Below are positions 46,948 to 59,641 of a stretch of 64,000 nucleotides of DNA, piece by piece; position 1 is the first letter of the stretch; every line of letters starts with the position of its first letter. The translations under genes were made by a program, and so were the position numbers. The stretch spans positions 16,107,317 through 16,171,316 of the forward strand of contig NC_055996.1 of assembly GCF_018446385.1 (NCBI RefSeq). Reading direction: 5' to 3'. Source of the DNA: Zingiber officinale. Lineage: Eukaryota > Streptophyta > Magnoliopsida > Zingiberales > Zingiberaceae. A model generated the notes under the pieces. That model had not been told where the DNA came from, ran no database searches, and saw only the letters and a list, made by a program, of their open reading frames with translations.

Positions 46948-47148
46948 ATGGGAAATTGTCTCGCTGCATCCAAGTGCCAGCGCCCGTGGCCGTCGGAGAA
47001 CGACCGGGCCAGGCCTGGGAGGAGGAGGTGCGAGGAAGATGATGATGGAGGAGCATGGAAGGGCTATGGCCATTGGGTTGCTGTCGTTGACAGGAGGGGT
47101 GGAGATTTCATGGACAGGGAGCACAGAAGGATGAATTTTGAAGCATGA
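46948..47148 (+). CDS. candidate small N-myristoylation-type protein (MGNCLAASKC)
   Basis: A 66-codon frame from MGNCLAASKCQRPWPSEN to a TGA, within a GC-rich island of about 250 bp, 47 bp after a TATAAATA. The start has Gly2, Cys4 and a basic residue at position 9, like myristoylated and palmitoylated plant proteins. The rest is charged (RARPGRRRCEEDDDGG) with HWVAVVDRRGGDFMDREHRR. I do not recognise it. It could be a real short gene, the first exon of a larger one, or a degraded copy. The AT-rich region after it shows no second exon. Confidence 0.4.
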   Translation: MGNCLAASKCQRPWPSENDRARPGRRRCEEDDDGGAWKGYGHWVAVVDRRGGDFMDREHRRMNFEA

Positions 47149-48534
47149 CCACTCAGGTTTGCAATATGAAGGCTTGCTCGGCACCTGATGGCAGATTTCA
47201 CCTTTTACAACTCGTATTTAGTTACTGTTAGACTGAATGTATTATACTCATATATGAAAGTTTTCATGAGGACCATAAAGGTTTCATCATGTCTTGTTAG
47301 ATTTTTGTTCTTTTTTTTGTTTTGGTTTTTGAGTTTTTTGATAATTTACGTGTTTAATTTTATACTAATTACAAAAGTAAATAATGCTTCAATTGCGTAA
47401 ATGAAGAAATGAAGTTATATGGTGATAGTAAAATTGCCAAAATTGTGGCTTTCAAGTTTCAACCAACTCTTTCGTAAGAAATGTATTTATATTAATTAAC
47501 ATTTCATTTTAAAAGAAGAGGAGTGTAAGACTGCGTATAATGGTAAAATTATTACTTTGTTATTAAAAGATCATAAATTCAAATTCTAAAAACAGTCTCT
47601 TATAAAAAATAATGTAAGACTGCGTACAATGAATCATTCATCGAGATCCCACATAACGAAAGCTTCATGCACTGGGATTCCCACGGCAACGACAACACCA
47701 CAAGAGAAGTTTTCAGAATGGTTGGCAATTCTATATTGAGTTATAAATGGATAAAATATTCATAATCAAATGAATCAAATTTAATGTTCGTCTTTGATAA
47801 AAATTTATCTATATTCGTTCAATCCAGATCAATTAAATTTATATTATCAACTTCAGTAACTAACCAAACAAATTTAAAATTTAAAATTTAAAAATTTTAA
47901 ACAATCAAACATACTTAAATTGAAATGTCAATAACATTTATAAATTTATATTATCAACTTCAGTAACTAACCAAACAAATTTAAAATATAAAAATTTTAA
48001 ATAATCAAACATACTTAAATTGAAATGTCAATAACATTTAAACAAATCAAGCTTGAACCAAACTCAAGCTTATAAAAAAAAATCAAATTAAATTTGAAAA
48101 ATTATTTCCACGGCATAGTTCATTTAAGATCCGGCTCGATTTAGTTCGGTTACATTATCAAATAAGCATGACCACTCCAAAACATAGCTTGCCTCAGCTC
48201 GTTTACGATCCTAATTCTGTATCTTTACAGATTCAATGCTATAGAACATCATTGCGTCATTTTTCTTTCTCCATGGAATGAGTTCATGCACATCAAGCTG
48301 TGTAGCCGTGTCACATGAGAGACATCTGACTAGGAAGGGTAATATTCATGCTCATGTTACAGTCCTCACTCATGACAAAATATCAACGGCGACACTGTTA
48401 TTATGTATTACAGATACACAACACTAACTATTGACCATTTCCATCATATCGGAGTCAAGATGAGCCCAAAAAACCACATGATGGTGTTTGCAATATCATG
48501 TGGCATAAATGTGCAGGTCCAGTGTCATTGTTGA
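47149..48534. other. AT-rich intergenic region
   Basis: No gene is supported. A 107-bp tandem duplication lies inside. The right end is the KU80 3' flank. Confidence 0.5.
47836..48045 (+). repeat. 107-bp tandem duplication
   Basis: ATATTATCAACTTCAGTAAC occurs at 47841 and 47948. Both copies run through CTAACCAAACAAATTTAAAAT to GAAATGTCAATAACATTTA. They differ by a few short A/T indels. Confidence 0.9.
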
Positions 48535-50822
48535 TTAGTCTGGAGACTCATTGAAAGTAGCTGGGAAGTTTTTCGCTGCTGCTTCTGTTAGGTCACTGCT
48601 CAGGAAAAGAGATTATGGTGGAATATCATAAGACAGTCGAACTATGTATAAAAATATAAAGTGATCGTGTTTATGGTAGAATGAACCTGTCTGCGGCTTC
48701 AATTTTGCTGATCAAGGTGATGTTCTTTGATGGCATAAGGGAAAGAAAGTCAGCCAGGTCAGTTTTGCTCCATTTCTTGCACATATCAAGCAAAAAATCA
48801 TTGAATTCCCTTGGTTCCTGCATAAACAAAGATGCAGTACATTAAAGTGTGAATTTTAATCTTCTCAATTGTGGAAATAATCGAGTAAAATAACGAGCAC
48901 TTAGGCCCCACTTTTTAAATTTTTTGATAAATCATTTAATATAAAAGGTCATTGAATGTTTGATAACTCTCTTAGTTTAATCTTCTCTATAAAAACAGTA
49001 CTACTTTTTCTTCCTTCTCTTTTATCTCTCTTAGTTTTGTTAGCTCCTGTGCCGAATCCAGTGTCGTGCCAATCAGCAAGTGCAATGGCAAATTTTGCCC
49101 ATGCTGAACAGCACAGCACTTTAAACCATGCCTAAAACAATCTGTAAATAGTCTCAAGTGTAAACATTTAATAACTAAGGTCTAAGAGATATGAGTTTCA
49201 AAAATTAAAGCAACATAAACAATCTTTATGACTAGCTAGGAGGATTTGCTTAATGATAGTTTTACCTGTTCAAGAATACATCCTTCACGAAGAGCTATCA
49301 AACATTCAATGGCCTTTTGGTAGGAATGCCCTTCAAAAGAATTTTCTAACAAGTAAATAATATAACTTTTCATCTCTTTGATTGCTTTACTAGTCCATTT
49401 TGAACTGTCTCTACGTTTCATCATAGCTTCAAAATCTTGCACCGGGTTCAAATCACCAATCTTTTCTACATTTGTTGAAGGCAAGGCCTTTACCAGACTA
49501 GCACTCTGAGTCTCAGGAACCTCACCTTCCTTACCAACTTCCTTTTCATCTGAAACAGATGGTTTTCCCCTCCACGCATGTCTAGATAACTTCCTCTTCT
49601 GTAAAGAGATATGCTGTAACTGGGACATTAAGTAGTAAGAATTTGATCAAAAAGTAATGAAAAGAGTTATAGACCTTTGAATTCTCCTTCAGTTCAAACT
49701 GCTTCTCAAAATGGTTAGTAATGGACTTGTTTCTTGAAAGAATGTCAAAGTCGGGTTCAGCTATTTTCTTAAGACTATTATCAAGTTCAGGTATGTCCGA
49801 CCCCGGATCCTTTGATTTTAAATCAAGAAAGCGATAAAATTGCTGAAACACAGATCAGGGAGGCATGATTAGAATACTTGTGGCATGGCATATATCACAT
49901 ATATCAGAACTTGAACAGAAATGTATAGAGAGGTCTAATGCTGTGTTTACTGAGAAAGGAAATTAAAAGAAACTAATTGAGAAGCAATAATCTCCTGTCT
50001 ACTTTAAAGAAAATGAGAGGCAGTGAGGAAGGAAGTTCAGAATCAAGTTCCTTCATTTTAATTTTGTCTAAATCAAATGGAAAAGAAAAGATGAAAAGTT
50101 GGCTTGCAAATTCCAATTGCTCAATTTTTCAGTTTCTTCTCTGTGATACCTCCAAGTTAAACATTGAGAACGGAAATGAATTTCTCATTTCCCTTTTCTT
50201 CTTTTATTCAACTTAATATTTTTTCTATTTTCTATCCTTCAAGTAAACAAAGCATTAAGAAGAGTTGACAAACCGCCAAAACTGGATTTGGAGTATATTC
50301 AGGCTGAAGCAATTCTTTTCTGTTAGAAGATGTAAGATCCAACATCTTAACAAAGTCATCTGCTGCTTCTTGTTGTTTCTCATCTGGTTGACATGATGAG
50401 AACTTGCTAAGTGAAGGAAATTGAAATTCTCGAACATCTTCAGCAAAAGGAAGCACATTGAAGTAAAATGAATCTGGCTGGTCAAGTAACCAATGTTTAT
50501 TATTATGGCCTGCTGATCAAGATATATCATAATACAATAAAACTTTCAGAATTCAGGTTTTAGAAGATAAAGGCAAGAAAAATCTCACTATCTTATCCAC
50601 GGATGACAAATTGGGTGTTAGAACCCCAACAACAACTTTTCCTTGACCTTCTCTCCATACACAACGCAAAATTGCAGACCTGTTTTTCTCCTGCATTGCT
50701 CTAGCCAAAGCTGAAACTGCAATAATTGCCTTTGTATTCCCTGGCTCCGGAATAAAGATATTGACATCCTTCATATAATAGTGCCTTCACAAAGACAAAA
50801 CATGTAGTAAAGAAGATATGAA

Positions 50823-50857
<35 letters not shown>

Positions 50858-53800
50858 AATTAAGTTCTGGGAAAACCTAATGGATGTCCTGATCAAAATA
50901 TTGTTACAAGGAAAGAAGATATTGGGCATATAACTCATGCTATGTGATAGGAAAAAGTGATCACAAATCTGACAAAATTGGATACGAATCACCACCACTT
51001 GGAAACTCAAGAAAATTATATAATCTTCAGAATCATGATCAAAGAGATAGATGGCTTGGGTCAGAAATACAAATATGGCTGAATATTCCATCTAAGATTG
51101 ACTATATTTGAACATATCACCAACTGAATATATTATATGTTTTAGTTTGTAAAATGTTCAGATGTCAACAGTTGACAATTGGTAAAAGTAGGCATGTACA
51201 AAAGACATCAAAAACATGGGTCGGTTGATTCCATGTCTTCAGATTTTTAACCATCCATGAAGGACTATACAACTACCTCAAATACATACAGAAGTTGTGC
51301 GACCAAGGGATAATTCCTACATCAAGTGTGGTAGGCTGTTCACATTGGATCAATAGGCTTGAGACCAGGCATACTACTAATATGAACATAGCACTTTTTG
51401 AAGCACATAATTCAATAAATGAACCATATAAATAGGTAAGGTTATAAAAGTTCTGTTTTTCAAGTTGAATATACATTTATCTAGGTCACAACAACTGCTT
51501 TTAGAGTCAACCTAGTTCTAAGCCTAATAGGAGGCTCACACATGACAGAAGCCACATCGTCTGGAATCTCTCGCATTGCCATTAGGGGATGGTTTCAGAT
51601 AGAACTTTGAGCTTGATTTCTCCATCAAGCACTAAATCAAGAGATTGCTGGCACACAAATTTAGTGTCATAATGGAAATGAGAGCTTCATGAGGCTTACA
51701 GGTTCCACAGATATCAGATTGGAGTCAGCTTTCCATTTCCTGCGCATATCCTAGCATAATCTTCTACATACCTATCATCTCTTTTTTTGAACAAAAACTT
51801 TTTTTTTTTAATGCAATAAACCCCAACTGAGGCAACCAAATTGGCTGCAACGCAGCCTCATTGGTATATCTATAAGCATATGGAACCTGATACGACACTG
51901 CTTCATCTTGGACTAGCAGTTGGGATTGTTAGATTGTCAAGTCCTTGAAAAACCATCAATTAGATTTGTTTGATCCATGAAGTTACTCTAACTTCACTAG
52001 TTGATTTAACTAAACTTAAGGACTTCAACAGGATAATGCTGTCAACAGACACAAGCCATCATGTCATCAGACTCCTTATGTTTTAAATATTACCGTGATA
52101 TATTTGAAGCCTTGGTAAATCCTAAAAGCTTCACACTCTTTTTAAGTTTGACTTTGGCTGCTTCCCATTCAGAAGCTGATATAGGAACAACTTGAGGGCC
52201 ATAACGATAGCCTTTAATTCTTTGCTCCGGGGGAACAATTTTATCAGGATCCTCCATTATTTTATATTCAAAATCCACTTTAACCTCATGTGTTGCATAT
52301 TTGTCTCTTGTAGGTGCTTCATCAGAATACTTTTTCAATGTAGGAAATTTCTCCTCAGCTGTCTTTTTATATACCCAGACCTGCATAGACAAAACTAGAT
52401 AAATGGTAAAAATTAAACATAAAACTGAACTTTTAGAAAAGAAAATCAGTGCTGCAACCGCAAGCTTCATTCTAAATTACAAGGACACAAAACCAAACAA
52501 TAAGATTAGAAAAGACTAATCCATGAGAACCCAAATCAAACAACTACTCAGAAAGGGCAAAAACTATACAGAAGCCCAACCAATATATATGCAATGAAGT
52601 TTCTTTCAATGATTCACTTTTTTAATGGAGTTTGGAGATGGATTGTATATCAAAGTTCAATTTGGTGGCACGTTGGTAGAACAAAATAGGAAAGATAGAA
52701 AATGAAAAGATAACCTCATCTAAAAATAATCAATTTGTACATGTTTCTATGCTGCTTCACTGAAGATATCCAATTTTCACCAAACTTACCACTAGCAGTT
52801 TGTTTTTGAAAATAAACCAGTCTTCCTCTCTAATTGTAAGTTCCTTCTATATATTAAATCAAGGCTTTGTAAATATTTAAGAACAAACTCTTCATATTTA
52901 CTAATACAGAGAGAAGGTGAATTTCCAACCTGCATTTCCCAAAAAAAAATGAACTAGTACATGGAAATATGACGAAAGAAATTTACCAAAAGCAAAGCTA
53001 ACTGGTTCATTTTTTTCAAGGCGGAAAATTAAGATAGGAAGAAAGTGCACAGTACAGGATAGAGTATTACTCAATTTAGGAAGAACGTATACAGAAGAAA
53101 AATAGAGTATCCCGCAGCAGAGGAAGAAAGCGTATTGTAAATAGTCATTAGTGGAGGTAAGTTAAAAGTCCAAACAAAGTAAACTGGATTTATTTATCTC
53201 TGATTTACAAAAGCATAAAAGACAGCATAGATAATAATTATGAACAGTGTCCAAGTTCAAGAAACCTACCAACAGAACAATGTAATGATCTCACCTTAAT
53301 CTTCATTGTCGAACTGAGTTCCAAATCTCCTCTGAATATTGTGACAGGATTTATCCTCCGTGCCTTAATAGCACCTAACAAAGATGTCGTACTATCAACA
53401 TGCACTATATTGGCCACTGCTTGCTGTGAGAATTGATTGAGGAGTTTGTCATTCTCATCAATGACCTGCTGATTTTCAACACCCCATAATTTTTCTCTGA
53501 AAATTAGGCAGTTCAGGCTTATGCCTTGAGCATTCATCTGATGAGCAATAGTTACTGCCTGATCCACTTTCGTCCCTTCATAAGGTTCCTTAGTAGCACA
53601 TTGTGCATTTGTGATGAGATGAAGACATTTTTTTAGTTTTTCCTTGGGATTAAATTTCTTTATCAGCATATCCATACCAACCACAATGGCATCCAAAACT
53701 AGGAAGTAGTCAAGGATAAAAAAAATTGCAATCAAAATTAACCAATTTCACAAGACTGATAAATCAATAATAGAGATAAGATTATATCTTAAGAGAATAA

Positions 53801-56800
53801 ATGCAACAATAGCCAGCATAATGATGCCATCAAGATTGTAAAAGACATTTCCAAGCAGCAGATGGTCAACCCAATACCCAACACATGCATATGTGGGTGG
53901 TAGTCAGAACTAAAAAATGTTTAATACATTTATATTTATAAAATGACTAACATGGAACAAATAAAGTACGCACCCAATCCATAACTCAACATAATACACA
54001 CACACACACACACACACAATGTAAAACACATAATAATACATTGTAGAATACCTCATAATATTATAACGTAGAATAGGGCATATCTATTAGCATGCATATA
54101 ATTAATATCTAAAGTGTTCATCACTTGAACAACATATGTTTAAGTAAACATACGAGTATCCTTAGTTTAATTTTCTAATTTCATTTTTTAGAAAATAGAA
54201 TTTAAAATTAAAAAAAAAAACTATATTATCACTGATTTTTTTACACCTATTAATTTCTTAAAGGTGAATAGTGTCATAAAAGTAATGATAAATATTTATT
54301 TTCTAAAAAAAATTGAGATAATAAAATTTTCATAGACCAAAGAAGGATGTACCAGCCATAAGAATTAATCTTTTGTACATACAAAAAATCATCACTAAAT
54401 TGCTCATCATATTCTTGATCATCAAAGGAACTGAACCATTTTTTTTCTTTTTAACTACACAAGACAGTCTACCTAGACCACAACCAAATGCAACTGCCCA
54501 AAGGAATTGCATATCATATGTGCAATCAGGTCCCTTATCTAAAATGACTTAGTAGCCACATATTCACCATCATCAATATAGGTGTTGAGTGTCAAGGTAA
54601 GGAGAATATAATACATGGTCACTTGTTGGTGTTCGTGCGATGTCCAAATCCAATGATCACAATTTTCCTAACAAAAGAAACAAAATAAATTTGCAATAGA
54701 TCAAAGGATAAGTTTGATTGTTCTTCTAAACATTTCAACATTTTAATTCTAATTCTTGATCAACATTTCATCAAGTTAGCTTTAAGATCATAAGAAGTAA
54801 ATAAAAATTTGTAAATTTAATTACTAAGTCATCTGTGACAAAATGAAACTACAAGAAGTCTATTTGATTTGACATTAACCAACACAGTAACAGTTTGAAA
54901 CTTGAGCAGAAAGATATTCAAGCAGTAATGACAAAACTTCCTCTAAGGGTGGAATTTGGATACAGTCTCCAGGGAATGTCCCTCTAGGAAGATTTAAAGT
55001 TTCCAGATCAGCTTCATCCACAACTCCAATATCACGTAAAACAAACACGTGTTCATATCCACCAACTTCCTTCTCAAGCTCATTGTTAGTATCTGGAAAG
55101 TTAATCATGAAATATGAAATATACAGAATAGCAGTAATGAAGTAAAGTTTCAAAAATAAAGATGAACAAACATTACACATTGACGTGAAGAAATCAGTAA
55201 TTGGCAACAAGAGAAAGGCTATTTGATGAAAGAAAACAAAAAGGAGAAGTAAACAAGTGAAGGTTTAAGGCTTCCTTTGGCCGAATGAATAATGAGTAAC
55301 AAAGCTTGTAGAAAATAAAACTCGAGGAAGCACCGTAGAGGAAAAGAGTGCACCAAAATAAGCCTATCTTTTCCTATTTCACTAATGGGAGAAACATCAT
55401 TTTGCTCAACAAATTACCTCTTTTCACAAAAATCCCTAAAATTTCATTATCATCAAAAACGCCTCCCATGATTTAAATTTTATTACAAAAAACCTCCAAA
55501 GTTTTAATTTATCAAAATGACACATTAATTCACTTTTGCTTACAAAATGCCCCCTTTCCCACCAACTCCACTTTAGTAGGGATAGTAAAGCATAGGGGCA
55601 TTTTAGAGAATGTGAGTAGACAATCGGTTTGAGATGATCAAGATAGATCTAAGATATCATCATGTGCCCTTGCAATTCATGTAATGGGATTTCCTCAATC
55701 TTAAAGATCTTGTTTGGAATGAAAACAGGAGTTGAATTTTGACATTTTTCCCGTCATTTGGTGAAAATTTCATGACTGTAGCAAATCCAGTTGGAGACGA
55801 TTGTGTTGACGTAGACGATCCATGTGAAGGGTTAGGAGGCAGCAAAAAAATTTAGCTTGTTCACACAATTTTTCCTTTCTTCCGTGATTATTAACAAAAT
55901 AGCAAAAAATGTTTGGAGGTGGAGATAGGTGTCAAGAAGACAAGAAGATTGAGGGAGATGCTAGTTGCACAGTGGACAAGCAACTTTGAGGCATAATAGG
56001 GTCTTGCGGAAGTAGTGGTAGCCAAATCTAGGGTTTAGGGGGAAAGGATGATAGGTTTAGGGAAAAAGAATAGTCTAAGATTTTGGGGCAAAGTACAGTG
56101 CTAAGAGGCGGAAGCCCAAGATATAAGGTTTAGAGAAAAAGAATGGTTCTGATACCATGGAAATTGAATTAATTGAAAACTTGTCACATCCATGAGATCC
56201 TAACTAGATATTATTCTTCATAAAATAAAATAATTTTTCAAATAAAAACCCTAGACACTCTATCTGACTTTTCTAACCAAACTTATCTAAATTTAAAAAA
56301 AAAAAACTAAACAGATTTTCATTAAAGCTAATTACACTATCATATCCCACAATTTATATATATGGTTACAAAATCTTGTTTTCCCAAAGTAATCCATTTA
56401 AATCTTAACAAAAATGATAAATTGATACATGAAGTGAACAAGCAAAAGATTAATCAAAACGACATCGAGGAGCAACTCATGGCATGGCAAATCGAAAGAC
56501 TGCATTTCCAAGTGGCATTAACCATTAGATCCATCAAGAAATATGCAAAAATAATCTAACTTGAATGTTATAGCATCTTCATGTGCATTGGATTTAGTAA
56601 GGATAACCCTATATGGAACTTGTGAAATTATTGGTTACACCATGGTATGCTTCTCAGGACATTAACCATTAGATCTATCAAGCAGTATGCAAAAAATGAT
56701 TAAACCTGAATGCTATAACATCTTCATACATATTGGATGCCATAAGGATAACCCTATATGAAAATTAGTGAAATTATTGGTTAAACCATCTTGTGCTTTT

Positions 56801-59223
56801 CCTGGCTACAGAGATTAAAGACAACAGTTGTAGCAGCTTTAATATTCATTGCAACAATAACTTTGATGATACTATCAGTATTTGAAATCTTATACGGATA
56901 AAAGTACCTTTAGTTCCAAATAGAACTATTCCAACCAGATCACTTTTAGCAAAAATCAACTGCACAAGTTAGAGAAAAATCAGTCAAGAATCTCAATGTA
57001 ATTAGGAAATCAAAGATATAAGCATTAGTTACTGAAAAAATGAGTCATAGAATAGCCAAAAAAAGGACAATAGCATCATATTTTCTTAGATAATGTTGGA
57101 ATTATTATTTTAAATTGAACATGTTTAGTGACATGTTAAATAGGTATTGGCCCAAATATACTATTCAGTTCCAAGATGTTATAATTGTGTCCCTACTGTG
57201 TAATGTAATAAGCCCTCTTTAGTGAAAAACCATAAAGGACAGACTGGTGCACGAAACTCCAGCCAATGTGGGTCCCAGAGAAGGGACGGACCACATTGGG
57301 TCTAAATATCTCATCAAATATTAAAGTTGTTCCCTCTTTCTTCACATAACTCCCAAGATAATCTTTTGATCTTTCCATTCCTGTAATCCACAGAGCAGAC
57401 GAGGCAGCAATTCTTCAATTGCATTAGGAGCTTGCCAAATTGCAATTTCACATTATATGAAGAGTCCAACAACTACAATTGCCTATGACCACATCCAATT
57501 AATCATTAATTAGAAATTGATGGATGTATCCTTAATTTGATGTCCAGATAGCCCCTATCACTTTGATAGCTGCCTACTAGCCATCTACTTGGGGCCAAAT
57601 TAGAATTGCATAATAATCCAACCTCTGTCATCTACTTGGAGCTTATAAGCACGACATTTTATATGCCACTCGTGATTGCATTCAAAACCAATGTCTCTTC
57701 TTCGATGGTGCTGCCAATGAGCGTGCTTCCCACATCTTATATGGATACTCATTCACAGCATCCTGTAATGGTACCATCACAAGAAAAACTTATCATTTGC
57801 TTCCCTTAAAGCTAAGTAGAGCTCTCTCATCCCTATCAGAAGGAAATCCAATCTCCTAAACCTCTTCCTCAAGGTCCTCTACTTGTGTGTCTCCTCCCTA
57901 TATCTAATCTCTATGGTCCTCCACATATCACCACTTTGCAACCTCAAAGGAAGACCTAGTTTCCTTCCCAAACTCATCTAGGAGGCCATCCAGCATGCAC
58001 TTTTTTTACTGTCACCACTGTAGTCATTATGGGTCAGGTCTTTGGGGATGTTGTTGCTCTGCCAATTATGTATTTAGACGTCCTGCAGAGATGGAAATCC
58101 AGACATGCCACTTCATTTATGCTCCATTACTCTCCATGCATGATAATTACCACGATAACAAAGGTGTCTTCTACCGAGCCTCTTAATCTACTTCAGCTTC
58201 AGTGTCGATAGTCTCATCACCTATTTTCTATTCAGTGGAGAAATCAACCAATTTTGACCATCTAAAGGGTTTTCGTTGCCACCCAATCATTACTTTAAGC
58301 AGGGCAACAATTGTTATCAAGTCACCTAAAGTGCTTCTGTTGCTGTCCAACCATCTCTGGTGGAGAAATCAATTGATCTTAAAATCTTTTTATTACTTTA
58401 ATGGGACTTTCTATTATATGGAGAAAGCTGGACATATACAATATCTACACGCTACCTTGAGCAACTTGATGGGATATTAACATAGTAATTAGATGTGAAA
58501 TAGGTTTACCATCTATATGTTAAATAGGTTTAATCTCACATCTTCTATCAGTTGAAGGATGTTGTAATTGTGTCATATATATGATGTAACCATTCCCTTC
58601 AGCGAAGAATAGTAGTAAAAATTTAAACCCTAATTTTACAGATACAATAAAACCGATCAAATTAATGTATTTAAACATAACTGAAGAAACTTTGACTATA
58701 ATCCACTGAAGATTTTAACTTGCCTTCTTCTGTATGAACATTGAACAAACTTTTCCAACCTCCGGAAGGACGCTATGCATCGACGGACCAACATCAATCA
58801 GAAAAATCATCGCTTCCTGCAGAAGGCAACACAAAATGAATGTAGAAAAACATGGAGCATGCCATTACGACCAAATTTCCAAACCCTAACTCGGCAAAGC
58901 GGCAACCTTTTCCGTCTCAGACGCATATATGCACGCTTACAATCAGTAAGAAACCCGAGTTCAAAAGACTGATTTAATTCCGGCTTCAAATAAGTAAAAA
59001 AAAAAAATATGAAAGTTTGAAATGAGAAGTAATTCACGCGAGGACTAAATCCATAACTGGCACGAAGGTGAAGGAAGCAGGGGAGACAAGACATGAATTT
59101 GATGAGAAAAAAAAAACAACAAGAGGAGCATTCTACAGGAAGAAGAGCAGAACGGAGTAAACGCCGATCGAGAGCGAGAATATTAGACTGAAGCAGGGTA
59201 GAAGCTACCTTGTTACGAGCCAT
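48535..59223 (-). CDS. KU80: KU80 DNA end-binding protein (Ku heterodimer subunit)
   Basis: Twelve minus-strand exons: 59209-59223, 58724-58816, 56908-56959, 54964-55092, 53295-53698, 52094-52380, 50589-50784, 50274-50477, 49675-49842, 49266-49598, 48687-48817 and 48535-48595. Every phase closes, giving 690 residues (Arabidopsis KU80 is about 680). The N-terminal vWA-like domain has EAMIFLIDVGPSM, VGIVLFGTK, VGMDMLIK and EGTKVDQA. The Ku beta-barrel core has RRINPVTIFRGDLEL, KVWVYKKTAEEKFPTL, RIKGYRYGPQVVPIS, LLGFTKASNI, RCVWREGQGKVVVGVLTPN and FNVLPFAEDVREF. The C-terminal helical part has NPVQDFEAMMKRRD and ALREGCILEQ. With KU70 it binds DNA ends for non-homologous joining and protects telomeres. 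Exon 1 codes only five residues. The intron after exon 2 starts AAG|GCAAGT, a GC-AG intron; all others are GT-AG. No lesion is seen. Confidence 0.95.
50826..50853. repeat. (TA)n microsatellite in a KU80 intron
   Basis: About fourteen AT/TA units just 5' (in gene sense) of exon 7. Confidence 0.9.
53996..54018. repeat. (CA)n microsatellite in a KU80 intron
   Basis: About eleven CA units in the intron between exons 4 and 5. Confidence 0.9.
55280..56170. other. possible old LTR-type fragment in a KU80 intron
   Basis: The block differs in texture from the flanking intron: runs of CCTCCAAAG/CCCCCTTTCCC and GTTTAGGG repeats. It ends in GGTTCTGATACCATGG (56145-56160), whose inverse resembles the initiator-Met tRNA primer-binding site of Copia elements. 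It is broken and weakly supported. Confidence 0.25.
57092..58620. mobile_element. small LTR-type (TRIM-like) fossil in KU80 intron 2
   Basis: Two diverged direct repeats bracket about 1.2 kb. The first (about 57120-57235) has ATGTTAAATAGGT, GATGTTATAATTGTGTC and CCTCTTTAGTGAA. The second (about 58490-58615) has ATGTTAAATAGGT, GATGTTGTAATTGTGTCATA and CCCTTCAGCGAA. The interior has no recognisable protein domain. I read it as an old, broken non-autonomous LTR element; the divergence of the repeats suggests considerable age. Confidence 0.4.
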
Positions 59224-59364
59224 CGTGCAGACGGAATGACGAAAAATCGACCAGTGAGAGAAGAAAGAGGGGACTTCAAATAAGAAGAGATCAATCTTCT
59301 CTGGTACGCGTTGTGGGATCAGTCTTCTCTTTCTTTCTCTGGTTAGACAGCTTAGAAGATCTTA

Positions 59365-59638
59365 GGGCATTCGTGCGAGCTCCCCAAAAGCTCATCGATG
59401 CCACATCAGCACCACTAAAAAATCGCACACAACTCTCATCTTCAAATCTCTCACCAACTTCAATTTCTTTATGAATCTCATATTTTTTTCACAAATTAAT
59501 ATATTATAATATTTTATTATTTGTATTTTAAAAAAAATTAAACTTAAAAAATAGAAAAATAAAGGGAAGAGAGCTCCCTCACTTGAGCCATATAAACAAA
59601 TGGGAGCTCCCAAGGAGCTCCCTCACAAGGAGCTCCCA
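59365..59638. mobile_element. MITE-like segment next to the KU80 promoter
   Basis: Bounded by TTA at 59362-59364 and 59639-59641. The left end GGGCATTCGTGCGAGCTCC and the inverse of the right end (TGGGAGCTCCTTGTGAGGGAG) share only GAGCTCC blocks. The segment is AT-rich inside. Probably a PIF/Harbinger-type MITE, but the termini are weak. It lies 140 bp upstream of the KU80 ATG. Confidence 0.4.
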
Positions 59639-59641
59639 TTA

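Noticed and set aside
57606-58480. Several 60-90 codon frames between the repeats in KU80 intron 2
   Set aside because: They lie inside the old LTR-type element and show no recognisable domain. They are not treated as genes.
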